64,000 nt of DNA from Antennarius striatus (lineage: Eukaryota; Chordata; Actinopteri; Lophiiformes; Antennariidae), in NCBI RefSeq assembly GCF_040054535.1, contig NC_090794.1, positions 2,293,501 through 2,357,500 of the forward strand, written 5' to 3'. The position numbers and the translations under genes were made by a program. Below are positions 49,101 through 60,700 of this stretch, in pieces. The notes below the pieces were generated by a model. It was not told the origin of the DNA, did no database searches, and saw only the letters and a list, made by a program, of their open reading frames with translations. How positions within the stretch are numbered: the first letter of the stretch is position 1; every line of letters starts with the position of its first letter.

Positions 49101-50850
49101 AATGTACACATGTTTCAAGTTTCACCGTCTGATTGGCTGGTTCCAAGCAGGTGTTGGTGATCTCTGCCACCGCAAGACGCTGACTTCCTGGTTGGCATGG
49201 CGACAGAGCTGGTGCCGGGGTGCTTCTGCAATTAGTAAAACACATCGAAAGGATTTACAAATGTCTTCAAACATTCTCCACCTTGTTACTATGACGACGG
49301 ACCGAGAGGCGAGGGGCCACACATGGGCCCCCGAAACAGACCAGTTCCAGAGGCTTGAAGCCACGGATGCCTGCGTTGGAAAACTGACGCTCCAATCAGC
49401 TCACAGGCGCATAAGAGGAGGCGTGGTCAGGAGTCCAGGTAACCACCAATCACCTGAGCAGACCTCAGCAAGGGGGCGTTAGCAGAAATCCAGGTAACTA
49501 ACACCCCGTTAGTTTCGTCGATTAAAATTATTTTGATAGTCACAACCGGAAGCTGTTACCAATCTAACAACGTCTAACTTTATTTAAATGTTTTTGTAGT
49601 TACCCACTACTTCCACAAGAGGGCATCACTATTACAGATCCTTCAAGAACGTAGAATAACATTATTGATACGTCCTCCGAAATAACTGGTTATTTTTTTT
49701 AATGTGTCCACAGAACACATTGAAAAAAATATGAAGCTAGGAAATTCAACGTTTTTATTATGTTTGTCTTAAGGCTTTTGGTGATGATGTACTTAATTAA
49801 AGCATATCAATACTTGTTTTAGTTTAATTGCGTAGAGCTACTGATTTATTTTTGGTGTTGTAGTTATTCTGTACGGCCACAGGAGGGCGTCAAATGTATT
49901 TACTGGGCAGGAAGTGGTTTGAGTGCATTTACCCGAGGACATTAAACCAAAAGCGTCCCATTCACTCCGACTTTGAATGAAAATTTTTAATTCGTTTCGT
50001 TCATCTTAATAAAAGGTTGCCTGCTATCAAGTAAAAAAAAATACATAGTGATATTTGAGTTGTTATCATATGTAAAGTAACATTAAAATAATTTTCTGAA
50101 GTTCTATTTAGAACATTTCATCCAGACGCACTGACGTCTTGTTGCATTTGCGTCAAATGAAAATGAAGTATTTGTAGTTCCTCACTTTGGCCACAAGAGG
50201 GCATCAGACGCATTCATCATCAAGGGCCTTCTGAATATTTTATCAGCAATAGAATTTAACATGTTTAACTATTTGAAATGTATGCAATCGTAAAACTGCT
50301 TTAAATGCTAACTAACAGTAGCCCCCTCTCTCTTCTTGTTGGTTTCCTAAAGGTAAAGTAGATGATTGTTCGTCTGGATTCGGACACGAAGACTGAGTAA
50401 AACTAGAATGTGTAATACAGCCATTGACCACAGGAGGGCAGTGTCACCAACATGCGTTCATGTCCGGTTGTTGCTCAAAATAAAAGCATCAAATAGGAAA
50501 CGTTCATTCATTAATTTTCCTAACGCTTAATCGCGGGGAACTGGAGTTTATCCCAAAAATTTGATTCAATTTCACGAGAACAGTACGACCACAAATGATC
50601 ATTACCGTACAAATAAAGACGTGTAGGGAGTTTTAAGTGAGGAGATTCATAGAGTGTCAAAATCTGTTAGATTATTGTATGAAAGTGTTAAAGTTGAGGG
50701 TTAAATGTACTGGTCAAAAACAAGAAGAAGGTTCAAGCATTTTCAAATAAAGCAGAAGTTATTACAGTCAAATAGTGCAGGTAGTGAAAAGAGGGTTTTG
50801 GTTTTGGAGTTTGAAGCGTGAATTGTTCTTGAAGTTGTCGTCATCCTCTC
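49101..50850. other. Gene-free stretch downstream of nek2
   Basis: No coding sequence was recognised. Its main content is four plus-strand CTCF-like motifs in diverged repeat contexts (separate entry); the rest is A/T-rich unique-looking sequence. Confidence 0.55.
49613..50441 (+). repeat. Four same-strand CTCF-like motifs in diverged repeat units
   Basis: CCACAAGAGGGCAT (49613-49626), CCACAGGAGGGCGT (49877-49890), CCACAAGAGGGCAT (50191-50204) and CCACAGGAGGGCAG (50428-50441) all fit the CTCF core on the plus strand, spaced 264, 314 and 237 bp apart. Three are preceded by a similar tttgtagtt/gttgtagtt leader about 15-20 bp upstream, so they look like old copies of one repeat rather than chance matches. 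Confidence 0.5.
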
Positions 50851-50856
50851 ACCAGG

Positions 50857-51050
50857 GCAGCACGGTGGCGCGGCGGTAACGCTGTTGCCTCACAGCCAGA
50901 AGGTCTCGGGTTCAAATCCCACTGAGGCTCTCCTCTGTGAGGAGTTTGCATGTTCTCTACGTGTCTGGTGAGTTCTCACCTCTAAAAACATGCACTATAG
51001 TCGAAGTAAATTGATCATAGGTATGAAGGTGGGTGACAGGACACACCCAG
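50857..51050 (+). mobile_element. tRNA-like SINE-type repeat (teleost GGCACGGTGGCGC family style)
   Basis: The head gcagcacggtggcgcggcgg resembles a Pol III A box. GGGTTCAAATCCC at 50908-50920 is a B box. The body ggagtttgcatgttctctac and the later tctaaaaacatgca are hallmark segments of a very common teleost interspersed repeat. The copy is diverged and has no coding capacity. Confidence 0.65.
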
Positions 51051-51250
51051 GGGTTGTCATTGTTGTGGAGAATTGGTTCTAAGCCTGGTTACACAAACAT
51101 TTTGGTCATGTTTCCTCTACCTGTATTAACTTTGGGACGAGTTCCATTTCGTCCTCCACTGTGAGAATGAAGAAGAGTCTTGGTGTCATGATGTTCTGGT
51201 TCCTCCTCAGAGCTGGGAACCCCATAAATACAAGTTCCAAACCAAACCAA

Positions 51251-51330
51251 AGCAGCTGAAGGTTTAGCTCAGAGCGATGAGAGGAGGAACTCTGATCTGA
51301 GGTTATGGGTTCAAATCCCAGCTTCTGCCT
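51251..51330 (+). repeat. tRNA-like unit 2
   Basis: A ttagctcagagcg A-box-like segment and GGGTTCAAATCCC (51307-51319) B box are spaced as in tRNA. The ends agcagctg and cagcttctgc can pair partly. A convincing cloverleaf was not obtained, so this is a tRNA-derived repeat rather than a tRNA gene. Confidence 0.45.
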
Positions 51331-51387
51331 TTAGATTTTCTCCAGTGTTGTGAATAATAAATATAACATCCAACCACTTCCTTTGTG

Positions 51388-51460
51388 TGCAGTCAGGTAG
51401 CTCAGCCTGTTAAGGTGCTGAGCAGGTGTGCAGACATTATAGGTTCAAATCCCACTCCTC
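51388..51460 (+). repeat. tRNA-like unit 3
   Basis: A tagctcagcctg A-box-like segment and AGGTTCAAATCCC (51441-51453) B box lie 134 bp downstream of the previous B box. Again there is no clear anticodon arm. Confidence 0.45.
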
Positions 51461-52104
51461 CCATCATTTTTCAGGCTGTTTCCTGAATGACGAAGACAAA
51501 TACGCCCGGAGAAAAGGTCTCAGTGTGAAGGAACCCGTAGCATGGTGGGTAAGTTCCCACAATGAGCCCAACCCGTACTCGCTGCAGGTTCTGGATCAAA
51601 GCTGTGTCTCACAGAAATGAGGCCGGAGGGGGCCGTGTCCCCTCCTGGCCCTCTGGAGCTTAAGAAAGCTGGGCTTATGAAGCCTCAAACCAGAAACAGC
51701 TGATATTTTACTGCCGTTTACGTCTTAAAGTTAACTAGTAACTTAAATTACTTTATTAAACAGGATACTCTTATCCTGCAACATAAAGTTAACAATGTTG
51801 GAAGAAACGTCTGTCATTATAGCCGCCACTAATGAAGGTAAGATGATGATTCTTCAGGTTTCTAGAACATATTAGGAAAGAAGAATCTGTAATGTGGTAA
51901 ATAGTCAGTACTTTCTGGTTACGTTTTTTTCTAATATTATTTATAATGTACAACAGAAGAATAAAAAGTTAAAATCTGTATCTGTAAGTCGAACATGCAT
52001 TTAAAAAACCAATAGTTCAGTCTGTTTCCTGAGCTCCTGGTGGTGGGAAGAGCTTCTGTGACGAAGGGGGGTTCAAGTGCTGGTGGAGGCTCAGGGGTGG
52101 GGGG

Positions 52105-52450
52105 GTCCTTGTTCTGCTCCTCACTGCTGACCAGCATGATGTTCTCGGGTCTGATGTCCGCATGGACGACACCAACGCTCCTGATGGCGCCCAACGCCAC
52201 CAGCAGCTGCAGGGACAGAGAAAGGACCAGAAAAGACTGGGGTTTCACTACTGATGAGAAGCTAATCAATAGATAATTGATTCCAGATCAACACCCACCT
52301 GCCGAGCCAGGGGTCGGATCCGGTTCAAGCACAGCGGTTTTGTCCAGCGCCTGACAGGAATCACCTGTGTTCAACCTGATCGATGAACCGGAGGATGTTT
52401 GATGGATCCTGGTTCAGGGGGGTCAGGAGTGTCCACATCCGGAACTGGGG
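52105..52450 (-). pseudogene. Decayed HIPK-like protein kinase fragment
   Basis: Two separated minus-strand pieces align in order with homeodomain-interacting protein kinases. At about 52447-52365 the frame reads LNQDPSNILRFIDQVEH, like the HIPK alphaC-to-beta4 region. At 52350-52299 it reads KPLCLNRIRPLARQ, then a GT donor, then from 52206 LLVALGAIRSVGVVHADIRP and ENIMLV, the catalytic loop with Asp and Asn kept but Lys changed to Arg. The lines between QVEH and KPLC (LAFEMLD region) are missing: only 14 bp separate the two pieces, too short for an intron. Past ENIMLV the frame becomes a Pro/Glu-rich run with no DFG. No Gly loop or activation segment was found nearby. HIPK-like genes are expanded in teleosts, so a dead or relic copy is plausible. 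Confidence 0.65.
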
Positions 52451-52530
52451 ACAACATAGAGACGGTTCTGAGTCCATATTCTGATGGAGGACACGTTCCA
52501 GTCCAAATAACTGCTAGCGACCTGTTAGCT

Positions 52531-52663
52531 GTTAGCTACCCGTTAGCTGTTTACTAGCTGTTTGCTTTTAGCTACCCGTTAGCTGTTTACTAGCTGTTTG
52601 CTGTTAGCTACCCGTTAGCTGTTTACTAGCTGTTTGCTGTTACCTGTTAGCTGCCTGTTAGCC
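52531..52663 (+). repeat. 36-bp minisatellite
   Basis: Three 36-bp copies start at 52531, 52567 and 52603 (unit begins gttagctacccgttagctgt), followed by a partial copy. The unit is itself built of ttagct/ctagct words. Confidence 0.85.
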
Positions 52664-53028
52664 ACTTTGTCGTTGAAAACTGTCTTTTTCCAGGTATTTC
52701 CTGTTGTCCGGCCATCAAGACGCTTCCGCTTCATTTTCTCCGAATCACTGAACTCCAACCTGCGCTGGAGCCACAAATCCACCTGCTTCATTTTGTGGTG
52801 GCGTCACGGAGCGGAACTACCGTCATCACCGCTTGTTTCAGCGGAGCCGAACTTGGTGAAACACCGAGTCACCTCTCGGCTCGGCTAAACTCGGGAACGT
52901 TCGTTTCTGGAATGACGTCATCATTATGCGTTGACTATAGACTCGAGCCGTTGTGCTAGAGGAAGAGAAGTGTTTTTCCTGGATGGTTTGCCCACATATT
53001 ACGATCATAAAACACATATATTATTAAA

Positions 53029-53029
<1 letters not shown>

Positions 53030-53074
<45 letters not shown>

Positions 53075-53085
53075 ATTATTCAAAC
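53030..53085 (+). repeat. (AT)n microsatellite
   Basis: An AT dinucleotide run of about 50 bp with a few interruptions, in an intergenic A/T-rich stretch. The surrounding 52700-53340 shows no gene. Confidence 0.9.
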
Positions 53086-53379
53086 AGGCATTTAAATGTC
53101 TTCAAGAATAATTTTGCATACCTGTCAAGTTGTATGCTTTTAGCGTAAGTTATCCAGGAAATGTGTACAGATACACATGGTCTTCCATATAAGCCACGCA
53201 TTACCAAATATTAGTAACTTTTTCCAGGATCTTAACAGAAAAAAGTAATGAAATATAGAACTATTGATGAAATAAATAACACTATGAAATAACTAAACAA
53301 CCCTCTGTGGGATCTTCACAGAAAAAAGAAATTTCCATCTGACAAACTTTTTTATTTTTTACAAAAAAAAAAATCAACT

Positions 53380-54047
53380 TTTATTCAAATGTTCACCGAT
53401 ACAAAAAACAAATGGGGTGCATCGTCGCCATTCTCGGCTCATTTTCCTTCAGTGGTTATGACGTGTGCTTACAAGCAGCAGAATCATCTGGTCCAGACAC
53501 TTCAAATGTCGCATACTGCGGGTGCTTTTAGAGACGATCCGACGACGAAGACGAGCCGACGCTTCAACAGGAATGTGAGGAATACCGTGGAAATGTGGTA
53601 GCGTGACACAAAATTGAAGAATCCTGAATAAATAAAAAGTATGCATACTCAAAGGTGTGTCCGCTTAGCCTGCTTTTTAACCGCCAGCTACGAACGACAC
53701 CTTTTAGAGACTTAAAAACTAAATATTGGATATCAATCCGCCTGCTGAGATCCTGAAGACGATCATCCCAACAAATGTTGGAAAGAAATGGAAAAATGAA
53801 GGACTAGGAGGCCTCGTCTGGTAACATCAGTGGTCCTGGATGCGTGTCATCATTATTAAAAATGATGACACTATACACATGAAAGCACACCAACACAGCC
53901 AGCACCTGCAGACAGAGGGGGAGGCAAACGTTGCAGTTTCCGACTGTGTTGGTGTGGACAAGTCGATTTGTTAGGGGTGACATGTTTCTACACTATTACA
54001 TCATGTAAGGGGGAGGGTGAGGGTGAGTTCATCTGGATTCAGAAGTT
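53380..54047 (-). terminator. rbm25: rbm25 3'UTR and poly(A) signals
   Basis: The sequence below the rbm25 stop codon has no further frame. Minus-strand AATAAA hexamers at 53385-53380 and 53356-53351 lie about 660-700 nt after the stop and probably direct cleavage. Confidence 0.6.
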
Positions 54048-57000
54048 CTATTTGACCAGTCCGATCTTCTTGGCTTCGGTTTCGTAAATGAGTAACCGCC
54101 ACATCTTCACGATGAAGACTTCGGCTTCTTCGTCGAGGACCTGAAGCAGGGGCAGAAGGAGGCGTCAGTTACGTGGAGCTCGTCGGGAGGCGAGCGACGG
54201 ACTTCTCCTTCCGTTACTCACCATGGCGACGTCATCCAGGATGCTCTGCGGCATGCTGTGAGCCATCACCTGAGACGCACAAACGCATCGCAGTCACTTC
54301 CTGCCGTTTAAAACCGAATGATGTCACAGACGGACGTCACATGACCCTCACCTTGGAGCAGACGAAGTCCACTAAGGTGGCCTCCTCTTCTCCGATGTAC
54401 TCGATGATCTTCTTATTGATCCAGGGCCGAACGCGGCGTTCCATTAACGTCTGGAAACAACGCAGAAACGTGCAGTTTGTTTTAGCAGCAGCAACATAAA
54501 CGACATCATCGTCTGGTAGATTTTCAAAGGGGAGGGACGTGCGTCTCACCGTGTCGACCATGGACCAGTCCAACGGGTAGGAGAACAGCTCGGGCTTCGC
54601 TGTGGGAATCTTCTCTATCAAACTCTTGATGTGTTTTCGTTTCTCCTCGGTGTTGCCCCCCTTAATGCTGGACAGTCCGGCGCCATCCACCCCCAAGCTC
54701 TTGTCGTCGTCGTAATCCAGCGGCACCAGCTTCCTTTTGCGGGGCTGCTCGTCGGCCTCTTCGTCGTCGAACTTGTCGAAGACGCTGTCCACCGGCAGCT
54801 TCTTCCTCTTGCCGGCGTTGGGCTGGCTGGGGCTCCCCGTGGCGGCTGTGGGGTCATGGGGGAGGGGGGATCAACCGATACGGATCAATCAAGATTAAAA
54901 AAAAATATTAATGGAGGTTTTGTTTGGCGATTTTCTAACCAAATTCAAAACAACTCACGAAACCTAAGAAACCAAGTTCGTCCATTTCTTCCTGACGTAG
55001 CAGTTTAGCGTAGGGATGCTAATTATTAGCGATGATGATGTCATCAAGGGAAACTCACCCAGTTTGAGGCTGAGGCCGATCTTTGGTCGGTTCTCATCCT
55101 GAGGGAGGGCGTCGGGCGGTGAGTTTTCGTGGGGGATGATGATGCCACAGGGCGACTCATCCCCGGGGGTGTTCGGCGACACGTTGCCGCTGGCCGACGA
55201 CACCGATGGCGCCGCCGTGATGGGACGCATCGTCGGCTTCAAGCACGGCTTCACGTCGGGGTTCTCTTCGTCGTTGTCGTACTCCTCTTCTTCGCCCTCC
55301 TCCACCTCGTTGTCGGGCGCCAGCGGCAACGGCGGCCGCGGGCGAACCTCTACTCTCTCCTGCTCGTGCCGGCGTTCCCGGTGATCCCGGTGGTCCCGAT
55401 GGTCCCGGTGGTCTCTGTGGTCGCGTGAGCTCCTGTGGCGTTCCTGGCGCTCCTCCTCGGGCTCCGTCTCTTGGATGATAGGCTGTCGTCTCAGACGCTC
55501 CTCCTCTTCCTCTTCCATCTGGACAAATAAGAGGCGAGGGAGAGAGAAGAAAAAAAAAGGTCAACAGATGTTGAAAGCTGGACGCCACAAATATGCAAAG
55601 ACCAAAAAGATGCTTGGATGATAAAGTGACCTTCACAAAGACAACACACAGCCATTCCCCCTGAATGCAGACACACACGGCACACACACGAGCGTCAGAG
55701 AGGAGACGCGTACCCTGCGTAGCTCTGCGTCTGGGTTTGGATGTCCCTCGTCTAGCAGCCTCTGTCTGATCTCCTCCAGCTCCTCCTTCTCTCTCTTCCT
55801 GTCACGCTCGTCTGCCTCCATCTCCTTCTCTCGGTCTCTGAGGCGCTTCTGCAGCGCACTGCCCCTAGAGGTCAGACCAGAAATGACAGCGTTCAGAACA
55901 AAAGCTGGAGCAGCGGCGGCGTCGCAGCAGCTGCGAGTCAGATCTGGGTCACGGCGTTTTTTTCGATCGGTCGCAGCGCAGCGTCACGCGTGTGAGGTCA
56001 TAAACGTCACACGTCTGCACAGGCAGTGCAAGCGACAGGAAGATCTGGGATGGAAGCAGTCGTGTGTGTGTTTGTTTTATTACGTCTGTCTGTCGTCGCT
56101 CACCTGTAATATTTGGGGTCGTCTCTGTCGTCGTCGTAATCTTCAAGAAACTCTTTGAGCCGTTTGCCCTCTTTCATCTGGAAACAAAACCACAGTGAAA
56201 CATCAGCAGGATAATAAAACAGTTTGTGGACATGAAGTTTATCCTCAAACAAACAAATAAAAAACACGTCGGTGCTCATCTGACGTGAACTCACCATTTC
56301 ACGGCGGCGCTCATCTTCTCTTTCCGAATCTTTGGCGTAATCCCGTCCCTTCTTCCTCTCCCGGAGCTCCCAGTTTTTAAGACGCTGTCGACACAACGGC
56401 ACCAGGTTAATCAAGTCATGTTGAACTACTGCTATTGGTGACTGCATCATGCATCGATTGGGGGGTGGGTGGGGGTCCCTCCCAGGCTTCCGTACCTCCT
56501 GATAGGCCGCCTCCTTGTCGCGGAGTTTCCTCTCCAACTTCCTGCGTTCGTACGCCTCCTCTTCATCCTCTTGCTCCCGTTTTTTTTCTCTTTCTCGGTC
56601 TCGACTCACCTCCCTGCTGTGAAAAATATTTTATATTTAAAATTAAACTGGAACCAAACACAAATGTTCTTTTTGTCTCTATTAATCGCCCACCGGCTGA
56701 TTTTCTAGATTTCATTACTTTCCCATTTTACACCTGAGCTCTCCTCACCTGGATCGGCTGCGTTCGGCGCTCCGATCCCGGCTCCGGTCCCTCTCCCAGT
56801 CCCGTTCGCGCTCCCTGTCTCGGGTCCGCCGGTCGCGGTCTTTGTCTCTCTCTCTCTCCCGCTCTCTTTCCCTCTCCCGTTCTCTCTCTCGCTCCTTCTC
56901 CCTCTCTCGGTCCCGCCGCTCTCTCTCCCGCTCCCGCTCCTTTTCCCGCTCTCTGCGCTCTTTCTCAAACTCCAGTCGCTCCTTCTCCCTCTTGTCCTTC

Positions 57001-57716
57001 TCTTCCTCCAGTTTCTGCAGAGCAAGACACAGACGGGTTCAGCCACACGGCGCCACGCGGGATCCAGCCGATCACTGCAGTCAATGCTCTACTGTGCAGA
57101 TCAAGTGGTTTCCAGAATGTAAAGAAAGTTTTAATCATTTGTAAAAGAGAGGCTGGAATCCTATCTGGGAAACCTGGAAGCGTGAAAAGATTCTCCCGCA
57201 CGGAGAGACGGCTTCCTCAGTCATCCAGAAATACGCTAGTAATACCTAGACTTTAGCAAGAATGTAACTGGAAACCACTTTAATGGTCAAAAAGACCGGT
57301 GGAACACGTTCAGCTCGAGGTGTTCATAAAGGAGAAACACAAAGCATTTCTGTCCTTAAGAGAAAACAGGCGTCAGTCTTGGTGAACTAGTTGTTTGTGA
57401 CTTACAGGTGTCGAACTACGGACTCAGCCCTTCGCTGCCCCTACAAGCCTTTTAAGTTAGGCCTGGGAGGAAAGCAGGTCACACGGTATATACAAGGGAA
57501 AAACATTATGGGAGTCTGTCTTGCTTAGTCATCATCATCATCAACATCATCAAAAAAAAACAACAGCGTTTGCTTCAAACATGACATTAGAGCTACGTCA
57601 AGAAATGCACACAGTGTACATCAGAAACAGTTTCTGTTCACATGAATGAAATTGTAGAAACGGTCTTACCCCTTGCAGGAGTCTTCAGTCGCTCTTCGTG
57701 ACTCAGTGTTTATCAG

Positions 57717-57748
<32 letters not shown>

Positions 57749-60700
57749 CACAAATCAGCCTTGTCAGCGTCACACACAAGGCTTGGGGTCTGTTGTTTAA
57801 CTGTCAATGCGTGGCGTTAAAGCAGACGCCGAATACAAAGAAGACAAGCTGAAGCTGCGTGAGTCGTGTTTCCACGTCCTGTTCAGACACTTGTGTGCAG
57901 AAGATGAACCCACGAGTGTGAGCACAGACCGGAGGAGTCATAGGCGGACTCACAGTCTGGAAACGGACTGAAAAACCCAAGCCTTCGGTGAAACGCAAAA
58001 CAAGAAAGATAATGACGCAAGAAACAGGATGGAGACACTCAGACGGCTCGACTTAACCTTCATTACCAGCAACCGAGACGTTAAAGGAGCTCAGACGGCG
58101 TGTAAAACAAATAGAAACTGAATGTAATCATTTAAAATACTGGGTGTTGTTGCTCTGTTACCATTGAATGGGGGTAACCTCTCCTGGTTCACTCGGCCTC
58201 TAATTCTATGGGATCGGGGTTGTTTTGAATCAAATATGTGAGATGTTTCATTTATTGCCGTATTTCGTGTCTTTTCACTTACCTGTGGAGCATCAACCAG
58301 GGCTTTTACTGAAATACTCAACCACCTACACGACTCTCAGCACAAACTGATATTAATGATACTTCAGATAACACAGGCAATTTAGTTATTTTTCATTGCG
58401 GGTTGAAACCTGGGTATGAAAAGGAGTACCGGTAAAATAATTTCAATGATTACTTCGTAAAATTTCTTTTTTAACGTGTTTTGATTTGAAAGCACATTTT
58501 GTTTAAAAAGTTTAATTTTATGCACTTAAAAATTGAAAAAGATTTTTAAAAAAAGAAAATAAAAACAGAACACACTCTCTTTTGAGAATATATGCACTTT
58601 CTAAAAATCTGATCCCTCAATATTTCCGTTTGCTTTATGGTTTCCTGGTTGCAGGACTTTGGGTATATTCTGGTCAGTTTTCAGATAAAATAGCGACGGC
58701 TGTTCCTATTAAGACGTACGAACACACTGACTTGACCTGAAGAAAAGGAAGACATGAAAGAGAGAAGACACTGACGGAGAGCAGGAGGAAGAAGAGAGAA
58801 GAAGTCACACGACCACAGACAGGGAGCACGTACCTTGCCAGTCTTCAGATCAGCATGCTGCTGTGGAGAAGGCGCCCCCCCCCCTCACCCCTACTTGCAT
58901 ATTAAAAGCTACAGCCAAAGTCACTGCAGTGGTTACTGACAAGAGTCCTCGTGCTTCAATGTGAACACCATTAAGACAGATCAGAAAGGAAAGAGGACGA
59001 GCACAGGTTCACTGACTTCAAGCTTCATGTGGAAAACACATTAAAAAAATTTAAAAAGTTGGGGGGGGGGTGATTAAATATTAGCAAATTCTTGGCTGAA
59101 TAATGAGCATGGGTGACAAACACATGGGTGCAGTACAGTTGCCCCTATGCAAGTCCTCAAGGGGGGGACGCCCAATATATGTATAAAGTAAATGAAGGCT
59201 GATACTTACATCCTATCCTGGTTACTTTTTCCAAAGCTCTGAGATTCATCTCGCTTTAGTCACCATATGATCACTATCATAATGGTGGGGTTTAATGAAT
59301 AGATTAGCTTTTAGGTAACTTTACATTGTCTCCATGCATTTGTGTGTGATGAATTAAGAATGGCGCTACAAACGGTCACACCTATAGAGGTGCACTAGTT
59401 GTCACAGAAATGCTGAGAAATACTAGCGCTCAGGCTACTTGTGGTGTTGGAACATTGAATATGATAACGTTTAGAATTATAAACCTTATCATATTTAATA
59501 TATTAAAAGCATTTCATGTAAAATAGGGCAAATAAGAAGTTTGGTTTGGCAAAATTTTAAGGACTGCCGACTCGCGGCAGAGGATGCAAGTTACTGAGAT
59601 CAAGAAATATGTGTGTGGATAAACTATGTGAGCGGCTGCTGTCCAAAACCTGTAATGTCAACTACAAATCAAATGAAACACTTTACCTTGTGAGTGTCAC
59701 GAAATTTACTAATCTCTCTGGAAATCAGGTCTCTCTTGTCTTCCTCCATATCGATGGTATTAATGTCATCCTAAAGAAGGTGAAGACAAAATGTTAGCAG
59801 TGGACATTTAAAGACGCAATAACAACAACGACAAAAGAAATGGGAGAGTCAGCACACCTCTTCTTTTTTCTCCTTTTTTCTCTTTCGCCGCTGGGCGTCC
59901 TCATCCTGGGATGGCGCGTTGAGCTCGGCGGCGTATTCCCGCATCAGTCCGTCAATAGCACCTTTGATGATCTGATCCTTCTTCTTCGTCTCCTCGTCGA
60001 GAACCTCTTCCTCCTCCTCTCTTCCATCTTCAGCTTTCTTATTCTGTCGGCACAGGCAGAAATATAGCAGTTCATATAACAGTTATATTGTCTAGTTTAG
60101 CTTCATGAATAAATGAACTGTAATTGTTTGATTTAAAAGCTGGAGTCGATCAGTAAGTGATGCTCTACCCCGTTGGCGGTCTTCTTCTTGGCCTTCCACT
60201 CATCCAGCAGAGCTTTAGTCTTGGCATCCACCTTCACCAACAGATTTTTGTCTCCAATTTGTAGATCGTGAAGCAGGCGCAACGAACGCAACGTGGACTC
60301 TGGCTCCTTGTACTCGCAAAAGCCAAACGCTGAAACAAATATCAGCATGGAAACAGATATTTAAGGTACGTTTATAGAGCAAACATACAAAGTTACTGAA
60401 TCATGTGTTTAAGTGAACTCATCTTGTGAGATTAGAGTCCATTACCCAAGTCAGCATTGGATGAGAGCGTTTCCTGACCTTATGCTGCCTGATGTGTGTA
60501 TTATGCATTACCTTGAAGCTTGCCAGAGGCTCCTTGGACTCTCTTCCAGCTCAGAACAATCCCACATTTCTACAACATGAACACAAAGGTTAAGAATTTA
60601 AGACTGAATTATATTTAGCTTCTTAATGCTGCAGCACAGGATTCAGTATCAACAACTTTCTAAAGAACTTGGCAACAAAATTTGCAATGGTTTATAAATG

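Noticed and set aside
51251-51460. Functional tRNA genes
   Set aside because: Only the A and B box words are convincing; acceptor and anticodon stems do not pair well, so they are called tRNA-derived repeats.
57655-57700. A second short exon in rbm25 intron 6
   Set aside because: It has a donor but no good acceptor, and the plausible frame has an early stop or shifts phase; mentioned only as a possible degenerate copy of the microexon.
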